A stretch of DNA of 64,000 bases from Ignavibacteria bacterium (GTDB lineage: Bacteria > Bacteroidota > Ignavibacteria > Ch128b), in contig JABLYA010000002.1 in the NCBI GenBank assembly GCA_013177855.1, positions 124,001 to 188,000 on the forward strand. The letters are read 5' to 3'. Shown here piece after piece: positions 36,844 to 46,501 of the stretch. The notes under the pieces were generated by a model. It did no database searches and had not been told where the DNA came from. It saw only the letters and a list, made by a program, of their open reading frames with translations. The translations under genes and the position numbers were made by a program. Positions within the stretch are counted from its first letter, which is position 1; every line of letters starts with the position of its first letter.

Positions 36844-37965
36844 ATGAAAAGCAGCAGATATAAAACAATTGTTCAGCAATTACTTGAACTCGCTGGAATC
36901 CGAATTAACGGCAACAATCCTTGGGATATTCAAGTCCACGACGAAAGATTTTATAAACGCGTTATAACAGAAGTCGAACTCGGGCTTGGCGAATCATATA
37001 TGGACAAGTGGTGGGATGTAGAAAAACTCGATGAAATGATTTTCAGAATCTTACGCGCTGATTTACAGGATAAAATAAAACGAAATTTAAAAGTCGCGTT
37101 ACAACTTTCAGGTTTTTATCTCATCAATATGCAATCGAGAAAACGCGCTTTTATAATAGGAGAAAAACATTATGACCTTGGTAATGATCTTTTTCAGAAT
37201 ATGCTCGATAAACGAATGAATTACAGTTGCGCCTACTGGAAAGATGCAACTAACTTAGATGAAGCACAGGAAAATAAACTCGAACTTATTTGTAAAAAGC
37301 TTTATCTAAAACCAGGCATGCGTGTTCTTGATATCGGATGCGGCTGGGGTGCTTTCGCAAAATATGCAGCTGAAAAGTATGGAGTTGAAGTCGTTGGCAT
37401 TACCGTTTCAAAAGAGCAATTAAAACTCGCCAAAGAATTATGCGACGGTTTACCAGTTGAAATTCGTCTGCAAGATTATCGTGAAGTAAATGAGAAGTTT
37501 GATCGAATCGTTTCAATTGGAATGTTTGAACATGTTGGCTATAAAAATTATAGAGAGTATTTCAAAATTGCGGCAAAAAATTTAAAAGATGACGGCATCT
37601 TTCTCCTTCACACAATTGGTTCAAATATATCAACTAAATCTACAGATGCCTGGACACATAAATACATTTTCCCAAATGGAATGCTGCCATCTCTTGCCCA
37701 AATTTCTAAAACTGTAGAAAATCTATTTGTAATCGAAGATGTTCATAATTTCGGTGCCGATTATGATAAAACTTTAATGGCTTGGTATAATAATTTTAAA
37801 AACAACTGGCATAAACTAAAGGATAAGTATGGCGAGCGATTTTACAGAATGTGGGAGTATTTTTTACTCTCATGTGCTGGTGCATTTCGTGCAAGGAAAA
37901 ATCAACTTTGGCAAATTGTTTTATCAAAGAAAGGTATTCTTGGTGGTTATAGTTCGATTAGATAG
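36844..37965 (+). CDS. cfa: Cyclopropane-fatty-acyl-phospholipid synthase
   Basis: Cfa adds a methylene bridge from S-adenosylmethionine to unsaturated phospholipid acyl chains, usually late in growth. The 373-residue protein has the N-terminal lipid-binding region (ELGLGESYMDKWWDVEKLDE) and the SAM motif VLDIGCGWG at 161-169. The conserved RLQDYREV, GMFEHVGYKNY and WYNNF segments also fit the family. Start ATG follows AAGGGGG. It is monocistronic between divergent ubiD and the sugar dehydrogenase, with 171 and 237 bases of flanking DNA. Confidence 0.94.
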   Translation: MKSSRYKTIVQQLLELAGIRINGNNPWDIQVHDERFYKRVITEVELGLGESYMDKWWDVEKLDEMIFRILRADLQDKIKRNLKVALQLSGFYLINMQSRKRAFIIGEKHYDLGNDLFQNMLDKRMNYSCAYWKDATNLDEAQENKLELICKKLYLKPGMRVLDIGCGWGAFAKYAAEKYGVEVVGITVSKEQLKLAKELCDGLPVEIRLQDYREVNEKFDRIVSIGMFEHVGYKNYREYFKIAAKNLKDDGIFLLHTIGSNISTKSTDAWTHKYIFPNGMLPSLAQISKTVENLFVIEDVHNFGADYDKTLMAWYNNFKNNWHKLKDKYGERFYRMWEYFLLSCAGAFRARKNQLWQIVLSKKGILGGYSSIR

Positions 37966-38148
37966 TTATTATCTTTTTCAAAAAATTTTTTTCTTGATTA
38001 AAGTATCTTAAAAATCCAACCTGTTAATAAAAATTTTTTGTCTCTACAAAGTCAGATTCCATAATATCATTTGTTTTACGTTCCCAGCATCTTTTTATTA
38101 TTAAGGTTGAATTATGGTTATCTCCATTGCCAACAAAAATTATATTGA

Positions 38149-38181
38149 TTAATTGCAATAATTATCACAAAATTGCATTAA
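38149..38181. promoter_or_regulatory. Inverted repeat upstream of the sugar dehydrogenase gene
   Basis: TTAATTGCAAT (38149-38159) and ATTGCATTAA (38172-38181) are near-perfect inverted copies with a 12-base spacer, starting about 50 bases before the ATG at 38203. The layout could be an operator. The A/T-rich setting makes a chance match possible. Confidence 0.25.
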
Positions 38182-38202
38182 CAACAAACAGCGGGTTCAA
38201 AT

Positions 38203-39651
38203 ATGATTGAAAAAATTTTCACAATTTTAATCTTAACATTTGTAATTGCTTCTTGCAATGAAACCAAATCAACAAGTTTCTCGCTCGAAGAAGCCTTTCC
38301 GTATTTAACTTTTTCAAATCCTGTTGATTTACAATCTCCTCGTGATGGAACAAATCGCCTTTTTGTTGTAGAGCAGCAAGGACGAATAATTGTATTTGTA
38401 AATGATAGAAACACCACAACTAAGAAAGTTTTTTTAGATATAAGTGATAGAGTTTCTTGGGGTGGTGAGATGGGTTTGCTTGGACTCGCATTTCATCCTC
38501 AGTTCTCTTCAAATGGATATTTTTATGTTAATTATACTGCGAACAATCCAAGGAGAACTGTGATATCGAGATTTAGAGTTCCACCAACAAATCCCGATTC
38601 AGCTGATAAAAATTCTGAATTAATTTTGATGACATTTAATCAACCTTACTCAAATCATAATGGCGGATGTTTAGCGTTTGGACCTGATGGATATCTTTAC
38701 ATTGCAACCGGAGATGGAGGCTCAGCTGGTGACCCACAAAACAATGCGCAAAACTTGACTAATCTACTCGGGAAAATTTTAAGAATTGATGTAAACAATC
38801 GACAAGCTCCATTAAATTATGCAATACCCGCTGATAATCCCTTTGCAAATTCTCCTGATCCAAATATAAAAAAAGAAATTTATGCTTACGGTTTAAGAAA
38901 TCCGTGGAGATTTAGCTTCGATCAAGTCACAAACAAATTATGGTGCGCCGATGTCGGTCAATATGATTGGGAAGAAATTGATATAATTGAGAATGGCGGT
39001 AACTATGGTTGGCGATGTTATGAGGGCAATCACCCATATAATCTATCGGGTTGCTCAGGTTCTTACATTTTTCCGATTTATGAATATTCTCACATCGAAG
39101 GGATTTCAATAACTGGCGGTTATGTTTATCGTGGAAATCAATTCCCAGAATTAACCGGGAAATATATTTACGGCGATTTCGGTTCAAAAAAAATTTGGGC
39201 GTTGACCTACGACGGTTCATCAACTCCCGTTAATGAACTAATCGCTACTTGCCCTCAAGCAATAAGTTCATTTGGAATTGATGATCAAAACGAAATTTAT
39301 GTGGTTGGATACGAAGGCAGAATTTACAAATTGAAAAAAGTCACCAGAGTTGAAAATCAAAAAAATAAATCTGAGTTTATTAAAATATATCAGCCTTACC
39401 CAAATCCAACAAATGGCAAAGTAAAAATCAAATATGAAATTCAAAAATCAGATTTGAGTTCTACTTATAAGATCTTTTTTAAGATATATAACTTACTCGG
39501 GGAAAATTTGCTTGACATTTACAATGAGCATAGCGAAGCGGGTAACTACGAACTAAATTTTGAAACTGACAAGTTAACAAGCGGGATTTATTTCACTGAA
39601 ATTTTAATCAACCAGAGAAGAGAAATATTTAAACTTCTTATAATAAAATAA
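38203..39651 (+). CDS. PQQ-type glucose/sorbosone dehydrogenase, lipoprotein with T9SS tail
   Basis: A 482-residue protein of the soluble glucose/sorbosone dehydrogenase family (six-bladed beta-propeller that binds PQQ and Ca2+). Propeller motifs include DGTNRLFVVEQQGRIIVF, MGLLGLAFHPQFSSNGYFYV, DGYLYIATGDGGSAGDPQNN and IYAYGLRNPWRFSFD. Its N-terminus is a lipoprotein signal (MIEKIFTILILTFVIASC, Cys18 in an IASC lipobox) and its end is a T9SS sorting domain (PYPNPTNGKVKIKY). The two sorting signals together are unusual. The final blade is replaced by the tail. Electron acceptor and sugar are unknown. Confidence 0.85.
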   Translation: MIEKIFTILILTFVIASCNETKSTSFSLEEAFPYLTFSNPVDLQSPRDGTNRLFVVEQQGRIIVFVNDRNTTTKKVFLDISDRVSWGGEMGLLGLAFHPQFSSNGYFYVNYTANNPRRTVISRFRVPPTNPDSADKNSELILMTFNQPYSNHNGGCLAFGPDGYLYIATGDGGSAGDPQNNAQNLTNLLGKILRIDVNNRQAPLNYAIPADNPFANSPDPNIKKEIYAYGLRNPWRFSFDQVTNKLWCADVGQYDWEEIDIIENGGNYGWRCYEGNHPYNLSGCSGSYIFPIYEYSHIEGISITGGYVYRGNQFPELTGKYIYGDFGSKKIWALTYDGSSTPVNELIATCPQAISSFGIDDQNEIYVVGYEGRIYKLKKVTRVENQKNKSEFIKIYQPYPNPTNGKVKIKYEIQKSDLSSTYKIFFKIYNLLGENLLDIYNEHSEAGNYELNFETDKLTSGIYFTEILINQRREIFKLLIIK

Positions 39652-39652
39652 T

Positions 39653-39707
39653 AAAGCTCATCGGGTGATAGGAATGACAAAAATTTTTTCAAAACCCGAT
39701 GAGCTTT
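39653..39707. terminator. Bidirectional terminator hairpin
   Basis: AAAGCTCATCGGG (39653-39665) and CCCGATGAGCTTT (39695-39707) pair perfectly over 13 bp with a 29-base loop. The hairpin lies between the convergent genes ending at 39651 and 39733 and can serve both. Confidence 0.75.
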
Positions 39708-39732
39708 GTTTAGAAAAACGATTTTTAATTCT

Positions 39733-41268
39733 TTACTTCAACAAGACCATTTTCTTAACTAAAGTTGATTTTTCAGTTTTAAGTTCATAAAAGTAAATTC
39801 CTGAAGATAATTTTCCCGCATCAAATGTAATTTCATACTCGCCAGCTGTATGGTAACCCGAGACTAAAGTTTTTAATTCTCTTCCTAACAAATCATAAAT
39901 CTTAATCGAAGCATTTCCTGAAATGGGAATGTAATATTTAATTTTTGTCGCTGAATTGAATGGATTTGGATAATTCTGATAAAGTATGAAATTATTCGGA
40001 ATGGTAACAATTTTTGATTCATTTTTAAGTAAAATCGAAGTAATGAAGTTACCCGTAACAGGATCAATCAATAGAAATAAATTTTTCTCATATCCTGTAG
40101 TTGAATCCACTCCATTATAAATTGAATGAAAACGAACATACGAAGTATCAAAAAACGATTGCGAATAGAGGTAACCCCCAGAAATTAACTGGTAAGTTTC
40201 ACGAAAAGCTTTGCCACCATTTAACTCACCAATTGCAAATAGAGTATCGCTGTCCAAATATGAATTAAGTTCCAATTGTTTATTGAATTCAAAATCCTCA
40301 AATAGCCAGCCTGAAGTATCATCCAGAACCGGAACACCAAAGAATAAATTTACTGTAAACTTTATAGTATCCTGAGATAAATAACCATAAGAATTAGCCC
40401 AAGATCTTCCATCAAAGTCTGAAGTTAAAAAACCTAAAGCATACATTAGTTTTGCATCAGGATAATTGGCTTTTGCAACTGAGTCAACATTCTCAAATTT
40501 TTCTTTAATTGTTACAGGATTAAAATCACCTTGAAATTTCCTAGCTATATTTCCATCAGTTGGATTTATATAAAAAGTTAAAAATCCGCGTGGATTATAA
40601 CTCGTATCGGCTTTATAGTATGTAACCTTCCAATAAATATTGCTTGTATCAGGGAAGAACAAATCTTCGTTCGATAAATTTCGTAATTCATAAAAAATTG
40701 AAGTTGATGTTCCCTCTTCCGATCTAAATCGATAACCGCCGTTAGCTTCAGCAATCAATGAAACTGAATCGCTGTCAATAAAATTACGTGTAATTGCAAG
40801 TGTTCCACCCGTAAATGGGAAATTAACAATAGAGGTATCTAAATATGCAAAAGCGCTTGCACAATTAACTACAAAATTCCCTTTTTGATTTGAATAAAAA
40901 TAATAACTGATGAATAAGGATTTACCATCAATTGAATCTCCCATAGGAGTAGTTGATGCAAATTCATTTAATAAAATAGCTCGTAATTCGCTGTCCAATG
41001 CAAATTGCTTTGCATAATAAATTGCAGTATCAAGCCTCTCCTTAGCAGTAATAAATTCATTTTGCAAATTTGATTTATTGGATGGTCGTTTTGTAAAAGT
41101 GTAATTATTCAGATGACTGGATTTTAATTTTTCCATTTGCAGAGAAATTGATTTGTATTTTTTATAAATAGTTGGATTAAACCGAGGTGATTGACCATAA
41201 GCTGAAAGTTTTTGATTAAAACAGAGAAGAAGCAAAATAAAAATTAAATAATTTGTTAGCCCTTTCAT
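39733..41268 (-). CDS. T9SS-exported protein of unknown function
   Basis: A 511-residue secreted protein with a signal peptide (to about 26). Its beta-rich body includes a segment FLTFYINPTDGNIARKFQGD and a later repeat-like FLLIDPVTGNFITSILLK, which suggests two related units. It ends in a T9SS sorting domain (NYPNPFNSATKIKY ... VKKMVLLK). I do not recognise a catalytic domain. It shares the 39653-39707 terminator with the sugar dehydrogenase gene. Confidence 0.8.
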   Translation of the reverse strand: MKGLTNYLIFILLLLCFNQKLSAYGQSPRFNPTIYKKYKSISLQMEKLKSSHLNNYTFTKRPSNKSNLQNEFITAKERLDTAIYYAKQFALDSELRAILLNEFASTTPMGDSIDGKSLFISYYFYSNQKGNFVVNCASAFAYLDTSIVNFPFTGGTLAITRNFIDSDSVSLIAEANGGYRFRSEEGTSTSIFYELRNLSNEDLFFPDTSNIYWKVTYYKADTSYNPRGFLTFYINPTDGNIARKFQGDFNPVTIKEKFENVDSVAKANYPDAKLMYALGFLTSDFDGRSWANSYGYLSQDTIKFTVNLFFGVPVLDDTSGWLFEDFEFNKQLELNSYLDSDTLFAIGELNGGKAFRETYQLISGGYLYSQSFFDTSYVRFHSIYNGVDSTTGYEKNLFLLIDPVTGNFITSILLKNESKIVTIPNNFILYQNYPNPFNSATKIKYYIPISGNASIKIYDLLGRELKTLVSGYHTAGEYEITFDAGKLSSGIYFYELKTEKSTLVKKMVLLK

Positions 41269-41363
41269 TTTTTACCCTCCACTTTTTTAAAAAAATTTAA
41301 ATGACAATCAAAAGATATTCAATAGCTACAGGGAAAAAGCAAGGTCTAACTGATTAAGCTTGA

Positions 41364-42005
41364 TTATTTTAACTTATTCTGAAAGATTTTTTTTGTTTTC
41401 TCAACCTTAGGTGCAACAACAAAAATGCAATAAGTGCTGTAAGGATTTTTTTCAAAATAATTTTGGTGATATTCTTCAGCTCTGTAATAATTTTTGAGCG
41501 GTTCAACTTGAGTCACAATCGGCTTAGAGAATACTCCTTCCCGCTCAAGTTTTTTGATAAATTCTATAGCAAGATTTTTTTGAGTTTCATTGTGATAAAA
41601 AATAACTGAGCGGTATTGTGTTCCAACATCTGCACCCTGACGATTTAATGTAGTTGGATCATGAGTTTTGAAAAAAATCTCGAGCAGCTCATTGTAAGAA
41701 ATTTTTTCGGGATCAAATTTAATTTGACAAACTTCGGCATGACCTGTTTTACCAGTGCAAACCTGTTCGTAAGTCGGATTTTCAACATCACCACCGGCAT
41801 AACCGACTTCTGTTTCAATCACGCCATCAATTTGTTTGAAAACAGCTTCGGTACACCAGAAACATCCTCCTCCAAAAGTTGCAAGTTCGTAGTTCAATTC
41901 ATTTTTATTTTTTGTTTGTTCTGACATTTTGATATTCCCTTTACAGTTTATCGTTGAAAGTTGAAGGAAAAAAATTAGAACGGTAAAAATAAAAATCTTA
42001 TACAT
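41364..42005 (-). CDS. msrA: Peptide methionine-S-sulfoxide reductase, exported
   Basis: MsrA reduces the S epimer of methionine sulfoxide in proteins. The catalytic motif GGGCFWCTEAVF places the active Cys at 48. GYAGGDVENPTYEQVCTGKT and QYRSVIFY are also typical. The first 25 residues are a signal segment (MYKIFIFTVLIFFLQLSTIN) with Cys21, a non-canonical lipobox, so the enzyme is probably periplasmic, possibly a lipoprotein. A cytoplasmic form could start at the internal Met27. No msrB is adjacent. Confidence 0.92.
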   Translation of the reverse strand: MYKIFIFTVLIFFLQLSTINCKGNIKMSEQTKNKNELNYELATFGGGCFWCTEAVFKQIDGVIETEVGYAGGDVENPTYEQVCTGKTGHAEVCQIKFDPEKISYNELLEIFFKTHDPTTLNRQGADVGTQYRSVIFYHNETQKNLAIEFIKKLEREGVFSKPIVTQVEPLKNYYRAEEYHQNYFEKNPYSTYCIFVVAPKVEKTKKIFQNKLK

Positions 42006-42101
42006 ATCAATTTTTCTTTTTGAGATTTTATCTGACTTCTAAAACATTGATTTCTCATTCCATTGCATCAATGATCTAGCGAATTCAATTAAAAGTTTTG
42101 A

Positions 42102-43361
42102 TTAATCATTAAGCTTTAATATTTGATTATAAACTTCTGCGATTGGAATTCCTTTTTCAATGGAGATTTTTTTGCACTCTTCAAATTCGGGGATGTATTT
42201 TTTGCCGTGTTCGGTAACGACAACCTTTACTTTTACTTTTCCAAATTTAGTCTCGACGAATTCAATATCTCTGTTAAGTTTTCTTCGATCAATTTTAATG
42301 ATGCGAACACCAAGAGTTGTTGTTTCACGATAAATAATTCTCAAAACTTCATCAACTTTTGAAGATTCGCACAGAGTTGATAAAACAATTCCAGGTCTGC
42401 CCTTTTTCATAATAACAGGAATTAAATAAGCATCATGTGCACCTGCTTCAAGAAGTTTTTCAATCACAAATGGATAAAATTCTGGATTCATATCATCAAT
42501 GTTTGTTTCAATAATGTAAGAATCATCTACTGAATAACCTTCGACAAATTCACCAATTAAAATTCTAAACAAGTTTGGAAGCTGCGGTATATCTTTGCTG
42601 CCTGCACCATAACCAATATTTGAGATTTTTACTTTCTTATCACTCATCAATCCGCTTGAAAGAGCTTTGATGATTCCAGCACCAGTTGGAGTTGTTAACT
42701 CAAATGGTAAATCAACAAATGTCACAGGATATTCTTTGAGTATTTCGATTGTGGCTGGTGCCGGGATTGGCATTCTGCCATGTTGAGTTTCAACAAATCC
42801 TCGTCCAAGAGGAACTATTGAAGTATAAACTTTTTTAATGCTGAAATAATCAAGTCCAATTGCACAGCCAACAATATCAACAATCGAATCAATTGCGCCA
42901 ATTTCGTGAAAATGAACATCATCAAGTTTTACATTATGAATTTTCGCTTCAGCTTCGCCAATGATGGTGAATATTTTTTTCGAAATATCTTTAACATTTT
43001 CATTCAATGAACTTGAGTTAATTAAATCCATAATTTCAGAATATGTCCTGGTTTCATGGTGATGGTGATGTTCTGCATGCTTGTGTGCATTTGTAGTGTG
43101 ATGATGTTCGTGATGGTGCTCATTTGTTTGATGATGTTCTTTATTGTTTTTATGATAATTTTGATCTAAAATTTTTACATCAAATTTTACAGCGGTGATA
43201 GATTTCTTTTGAACACTCGAAGTCGATAATTCGTAACCGCCCAGATTCAATTTTTTCAATTCTGACTGCAAATACTCAAACGGCAACCCGGCCGATATAA
43301 AAGCACCGATCATCATATCTCCGCTAAGTCCTGAAAATGCATCGAGTAAAGCTATTTTCAT
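42102..43361 (-). CDS. larC: Nickel pincer cofactor synthesis protein LarC
   Basis: LarC inserts Ni into the pincer nucleotide cofactor of lactate racemase and relatives. The 419-residue protein begins LLDAFSGLSGDMMIGAFISA, followed by DVHFHEIGAIDSIVDIVG and LPFELTTPTGAGIIKAL. A His-rich stretch at 70-103 is a plausible Ni store. Here LarC is one frame, unlike Lactobacillus where a frameshift joins two parts. larB, larE and larA are not in the window. Confidence 0.92.
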   Translation of the reverse strand: MKIALLDAFSGLSGDMMIGAFISAGLPFEYLQSELKKLNLGGYELSTSSVQKKSITAVKFDVKILDQNYHKNNKEHHQTNEHHHEHHHTTNAHKHAEHHHHHETRTYSEIMDLINSSSLNENVKDISKKIFTIIGEAEAKIHNVKLDDVHFHEIGAIDSIVDIVGCAIGLDYFSIKKVYTSIVPLGRGFVETQHGRMPIPAPATIEILKEYPVTFVDLPFELTTPTGAGIIKALSSGLMSDKKVKISNIGYGAGSKDIPQLPNLFRILIGEFVEGYSVDDSYIIETNIDDMNPEFYPFVIEKLLEAGAHDAYLIPVIMKKGRPGIVLSTLCESSKVDEVLRIIYRETTTLGVRIIKIDRRKLNRDIEFVETKFGKVKVKVVVTEHGKKYIPEFEECKKISIEKGIPIAEVYNQILKLND

Positions 43362-43454
43362 CTTTAATTTCCTTCTTTTGCTTGCAAATATATCAAATGA
43401 TGTTTAGAGTGATTGTAAACGAATTTATATCTTTGAGTAAATAATGAGAAATTT

Positions 43455-44597
43455 ATGATAAACAAAGACGAAGTTCGAAAGCATTTCACTTATCTTAATA
43501 ATGGAATGATTTATTTCAATCACGCATCGACAGGACCAATTCCTGATTTCACAGTCAAAGCAATTAATAAATATCTTGAACAAAGAAGTGAAGATTCAAT
43601 TGATAATTACAACGAAATTTTAGCCATTACAAAAGAAACAAAAGAATTAGTCGCAAAATTTATCAATACAACCTCTGATCGAATTGCATTTGTCGATAAT
43701 GTTTCAAATGCGATGAATCTCTTAGCTCAGGGACTACAATGGAACAAAGACGATGAAATTATTCTCTTTGATATTGAATTTCCTGCCAATGTTTATCCTT
43801 TTTTGAACCTTGAAAAGCAAGGCGTGAAAGTAAAAATACTTCCAACAAAAAATGGTAAAATCATATTTGATGAGATTAGAAAAAATATCACGGATAAAAC
43901 AAAACTCCTTTCAATAAGTCACATACAATTTTTAAGTGGATATCGAGCAGATCTTGAACAAATTGGAAAACTCTGCAAAGAAAATGGGATAATTTTCGCA
44001 GTAGATGCAATTCAATCGTTTGGAGTTGTAAACATCGATGTTCAAAGAATGAACATTGACTTTTTAGCTTCGGGAATTCAGAAATGGTTTCTTGGACTTG
44101 AAGGGACTACCATCGTTTATGTTTCAAAAGAACTTCAGGATAAAATCAATCAAAAATATGTAGGATGGTTGAGCGTTAAAGATGCCTGGAATATTCTTGA
44201 CTACAAACTTGAACTTGATGAGACTGCTCACCGCTTTGAAAACGGAACATTAAACTATGCTGGAATTGTATCGCTGAATCCGAATATAAAATTTTTTATC
44301 TCACTCGGAATAAATGAAATTGAGAAAGAGATAATTGAAAACACAAAATATTTAATTAACCTTCTCGAAACAGATCAATTTTATTTTCTCTTCAAACCCG
44401 ATAAAGATTATCAAATGTCTGGAATTGTCAGCATTAAAGTTGATAATCCTGAAAATGTTTTTCAACAATTAAAGCAAAGGAAAATTCATATTTCAGTGAG
44501 AGAAGGATATCTGAGATTTTCACCGCATTTTTACAATACAAGAGAAGAAATTGAAACCGTCGTAAAAAATCTTAAAGAGATTACAAACAAATCTTAG
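43455..44597 (+). CDS. Class V aminotransferase (cysteine-desulfurase-like)
   Basis: A 380-residue PLP enzyme of fold type I, class V. It has YFNHASTGPIP near the N-terminus, LSISHIQFLSGYRADLEQIG, the PLP-aspartate region IIFAVDAIQSFG, and the PLP lysine in SGIQKWFLGLEGT. No clear active cysteine loop for desulfuration is seen. It heads a three-gene run with pabA (7 bases on) and a permease. The substrate is unknown; kynureninase-like or isopenicillin-epimerase-like roles are alternatives. Confidence 0.85.
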   Translation: MINKDEVRKHFTYLNNGMIYFNHASTGPIPDFTVKAINKYLEQRSEDSIDNYNEILAITKETKELVAKFINTTSDRIAFVDNVSNAMNLLAQGLQWNKDDEIILFDIEFPANVYPFLNLEKQGVKVKILPTKNGKIIFDEIRKNITDKTKLLSISHIQFLSGYRADLEQIGKLCKENGIIFAVDAIQSFGVVNIDVQRMNIDFLASGIQKWFLGLEGTTIVYVSKELQDKINQKYVGWLSVKDAWNILDYKLELDETAHRFENGTLNYAGIVSLNPNIKFFISLGINEIEKEIIENTKYLINLLETDQFYFLFKPDKDYQMSGIVSIKVDNPENVFQQLKQRKIHISVREGYLRFSPHFYNTREEIETVVKNLKEITNKS

Positions 44598-44604
44598 AAA
44601 CTAA

Positions 44605-45168
44605 ATGATCTTAGTTATAGATAATTACGATTCTTTCACTTTCAACCTTGTTCAACAACTTGCTAAGTTTAATGCAAATTATATTGTTTTGAAGAATGAT
44701 GAAATAAATTCCGAATTGATACAAAAAATCAATCCCTCTAAAATTTTAATTTCACCTGGACCGGGAAGACCCGAAAATTCCAAAGGCTCGCTTATTGCAA
44801 TAAAAGAATTTAATAAGCAAATCCCGATTCTTGGAGTTTGTCTTGGACATCAAGCAATCGGTTACTTATTTGGAGCAAAGATTATTAGAGCAAAAAATAT
44901 TTTGCACGGTAAAACATCAGAGATTAAAAACGATGGAAAAACAATTTTCAGGAATTTGCCGGAAAAATTCTTAGCCGCTCGTTATCATTCTCTCGTCATT
45001 GATGAAAAATCACTTTCAGAGGAATTCGAAATCTCGGCAAAAAGTGATGACAATGAAATAATGGCAATTAGACACAAACACTTTCCAATCGAAGGAGTAC
45101 AATTTCATCCAGAGTCTATCTTAACCAAATTTGGTGATGAGTTGATTAAAAATTGGATAGAAATGTAA
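44605..45168 (+). CDS. pabA: Anthranilate/aminodeoxychorismate synthase glutaminase subunit
   Basis: A class I glutamine amidotransferase that feeds ammonia to chorismate. The 187-residue protein has VIDNYDSFTFNLVQQL, the oxyanion SPGPGRPE, nucleophile C in GVCLGHQAIG and His/Glu in VQFHPES. TrpG and PabA cannot be separated by sequence alone; no trp or pab partner is near. The stop overlaps the permease start as TAATG. Confidence 0.9.
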   Translation: MILVIDNYDSFTFNLVQQLAKFNANYIVLKNDEINSELIQKINPSKILISPGPGRPENSKGSLIAIKEFNKQIPILGVCLGHQAIGYLFGAKIIRAKNILHGKTSEIKNDGKTIFRNLPEKFLAARYHSLVIDEKSLSEEFEISAKSDDNEIMAIRHKHFPIEGVQFHPESILTKFGDELIKNWIEM

Positions 45169-46418
45169 TGTTCGAATTTCTTCAGAAAATAGATTACAAG
45201 CTTTTTTTAACAACCACAATTACAATCATCACACTTACGGGAATTGCTATTGGAAGTCTTCCAAAGCTCAGGATGAATCGAGCAACAATCTCACTTGTCG
45301 GTGCAACATTTTTGGTTTTAACTGGGGCAATTTCACTCGATGATGCTTATCGGTCAATTGATTTAGATACGATTACACTTCTGCTTGGAATGATGATTAT
45401 AAATGTTAACTTAGGTATATCAGGTTTTTTCCAACTGGTTGCATCGAAGATAATTCATTTTTCAAAATCACCGGGACAATTGCTGATTTTAATAATTTTC
45501 TCCTCGGGAATTTTATCTGCCATTTTTCTTAACGACACAATCTGCATTATGCTTACACCTTTGATTGTTGAGATTGCCATCTCATTGAAAAGAAATCCAA
45601 TTCCCTATTTAATCGCACTTGCCGCTTCAGCAAATATTGGTTCCGCTGCTACGATAATTGGAAATCCTCAAAATATGATAATTGGAATGAGCTCAAAAAT
45701 CCCATTTCTGAAATTTACTGGAGCTTTAATTATACCATCAATATTAAGTCTGCTTATTCTTTACATCATTATAATTCTGATTTACAAAAGTGAATTCAAG
45801 AAGGAAAATTTTGAACAATTTCCTGAATTTAATTTCAGAATTTATAAGCCTCTTTTTGTAAAGTGTATTGTCGCTGGATTTATCTTTGTTGGGATGATCA
45901 TTCTAAATTTTCCTCTTCCACTTTCTGCACTTACGTCGGCTTCAATTCTGCTCGTTACCCGTAGATTAAAACCACAAAGAGTTTTTATAGAAATTGATTG
46001 GTCGTTGTTAGTTTTCTTTGCAAGCCTTTTTATAATTACAGGTTCAATTGAAAAAAATGCATTGAGTAAAAAATTATTTGATTTAATTGAACCAATAGCA
46101 AAAGGCAATAGCGGGCTTTTTGCTGTATCTTCAGCAATATTGAGCAATATTGTATCCAATGTTCCTGCAGTAATGCTCTTTAAACCATTGATTGGTCAAT
46201 TTATTAATCCTGAAAAAGCGTGGTTGATACTTGCAATGTCTTCAACTTTTGCGGGTAATTTGACTTTGCTAGGTTCAGTTGCAAATTTAATTGTTGCTGA
46301 ATCAGCTAAGCGTTATGGTGTAAAACTGGAATTTGTTGAATACCTGAAAGTTGGTGTGATAATTACAATTATTTCAATTGCAATTGGTTGGTTGTATCTT
46401 GAACTAACATTTAAATAA
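45168..46418 (+). CDS. ArsB/NhaD-type (ion transporter superfamily) permease
   Basis: A 416-residue inner-membrane protein with about 11-12 helices. The first cytoplasmic/re-entrant halves carry FLNDTICIMLTPLIVEIA and ASANIGSAATIIGNPQNMII, and the second half has SNIVSNVPAVMLFKPLI. These paired motifs are typical of the ArsB/NhaD/CitT group. I use the ATG at 45168 within TAATG. The transported ion (arsenite, Na+/H+ or an organic anion) cannot be told from sequence. Confidence 0.85.
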   Translation: MFEFLQKIDYKLFLTTTITIITLTGIAIGSLPKLRMNRATISLVGATFLVLTGAISLDDAYRSIDLDTITLLLGMMIINVNLGISGFFQLVASKIIHFSKSPGQLLILIIFSSGILSAIFLNDTICIMLTPLIVEIAISLKRNPIPYLIALAASANIGSAATIIGNPQNMIIGMSSKIPFLKFTGALIIPSILSLLILYIIIILIYKSEFKKENFEQFPEFNFRIYKPLFVKCIVAGFIFVGMIILNFPLPLSALTSASILLVTRRLKPQRVFIEIDWSLLVFFASLFIITGSIEKNALSKKLFDLIEPIAKGNSGLFAVSSAILSNIVSNVPAVMLFKPLIGQFINPEKAWLILAMSSTFAGNLTLLGSVANLIVAESAKRYGVKLEFVEYLKVGVIITIISIAIGWLYLELTFK

Positions 46419-46501
46419 AATTTCAGAGTAAACATTTTCAAGCTAAGATTTTATTTTTTAATTCAGGCGATTTTAGAATTACTAATATTTTAAAATCCAA
46501 C

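Noticed and set aside
43055-43150. Short CAT/CAC-type repeats that look like a tandem array
   Set aside because: They code for the His-rich loop of LarC in frame; no spacer-repeat order, so no CRISPR.
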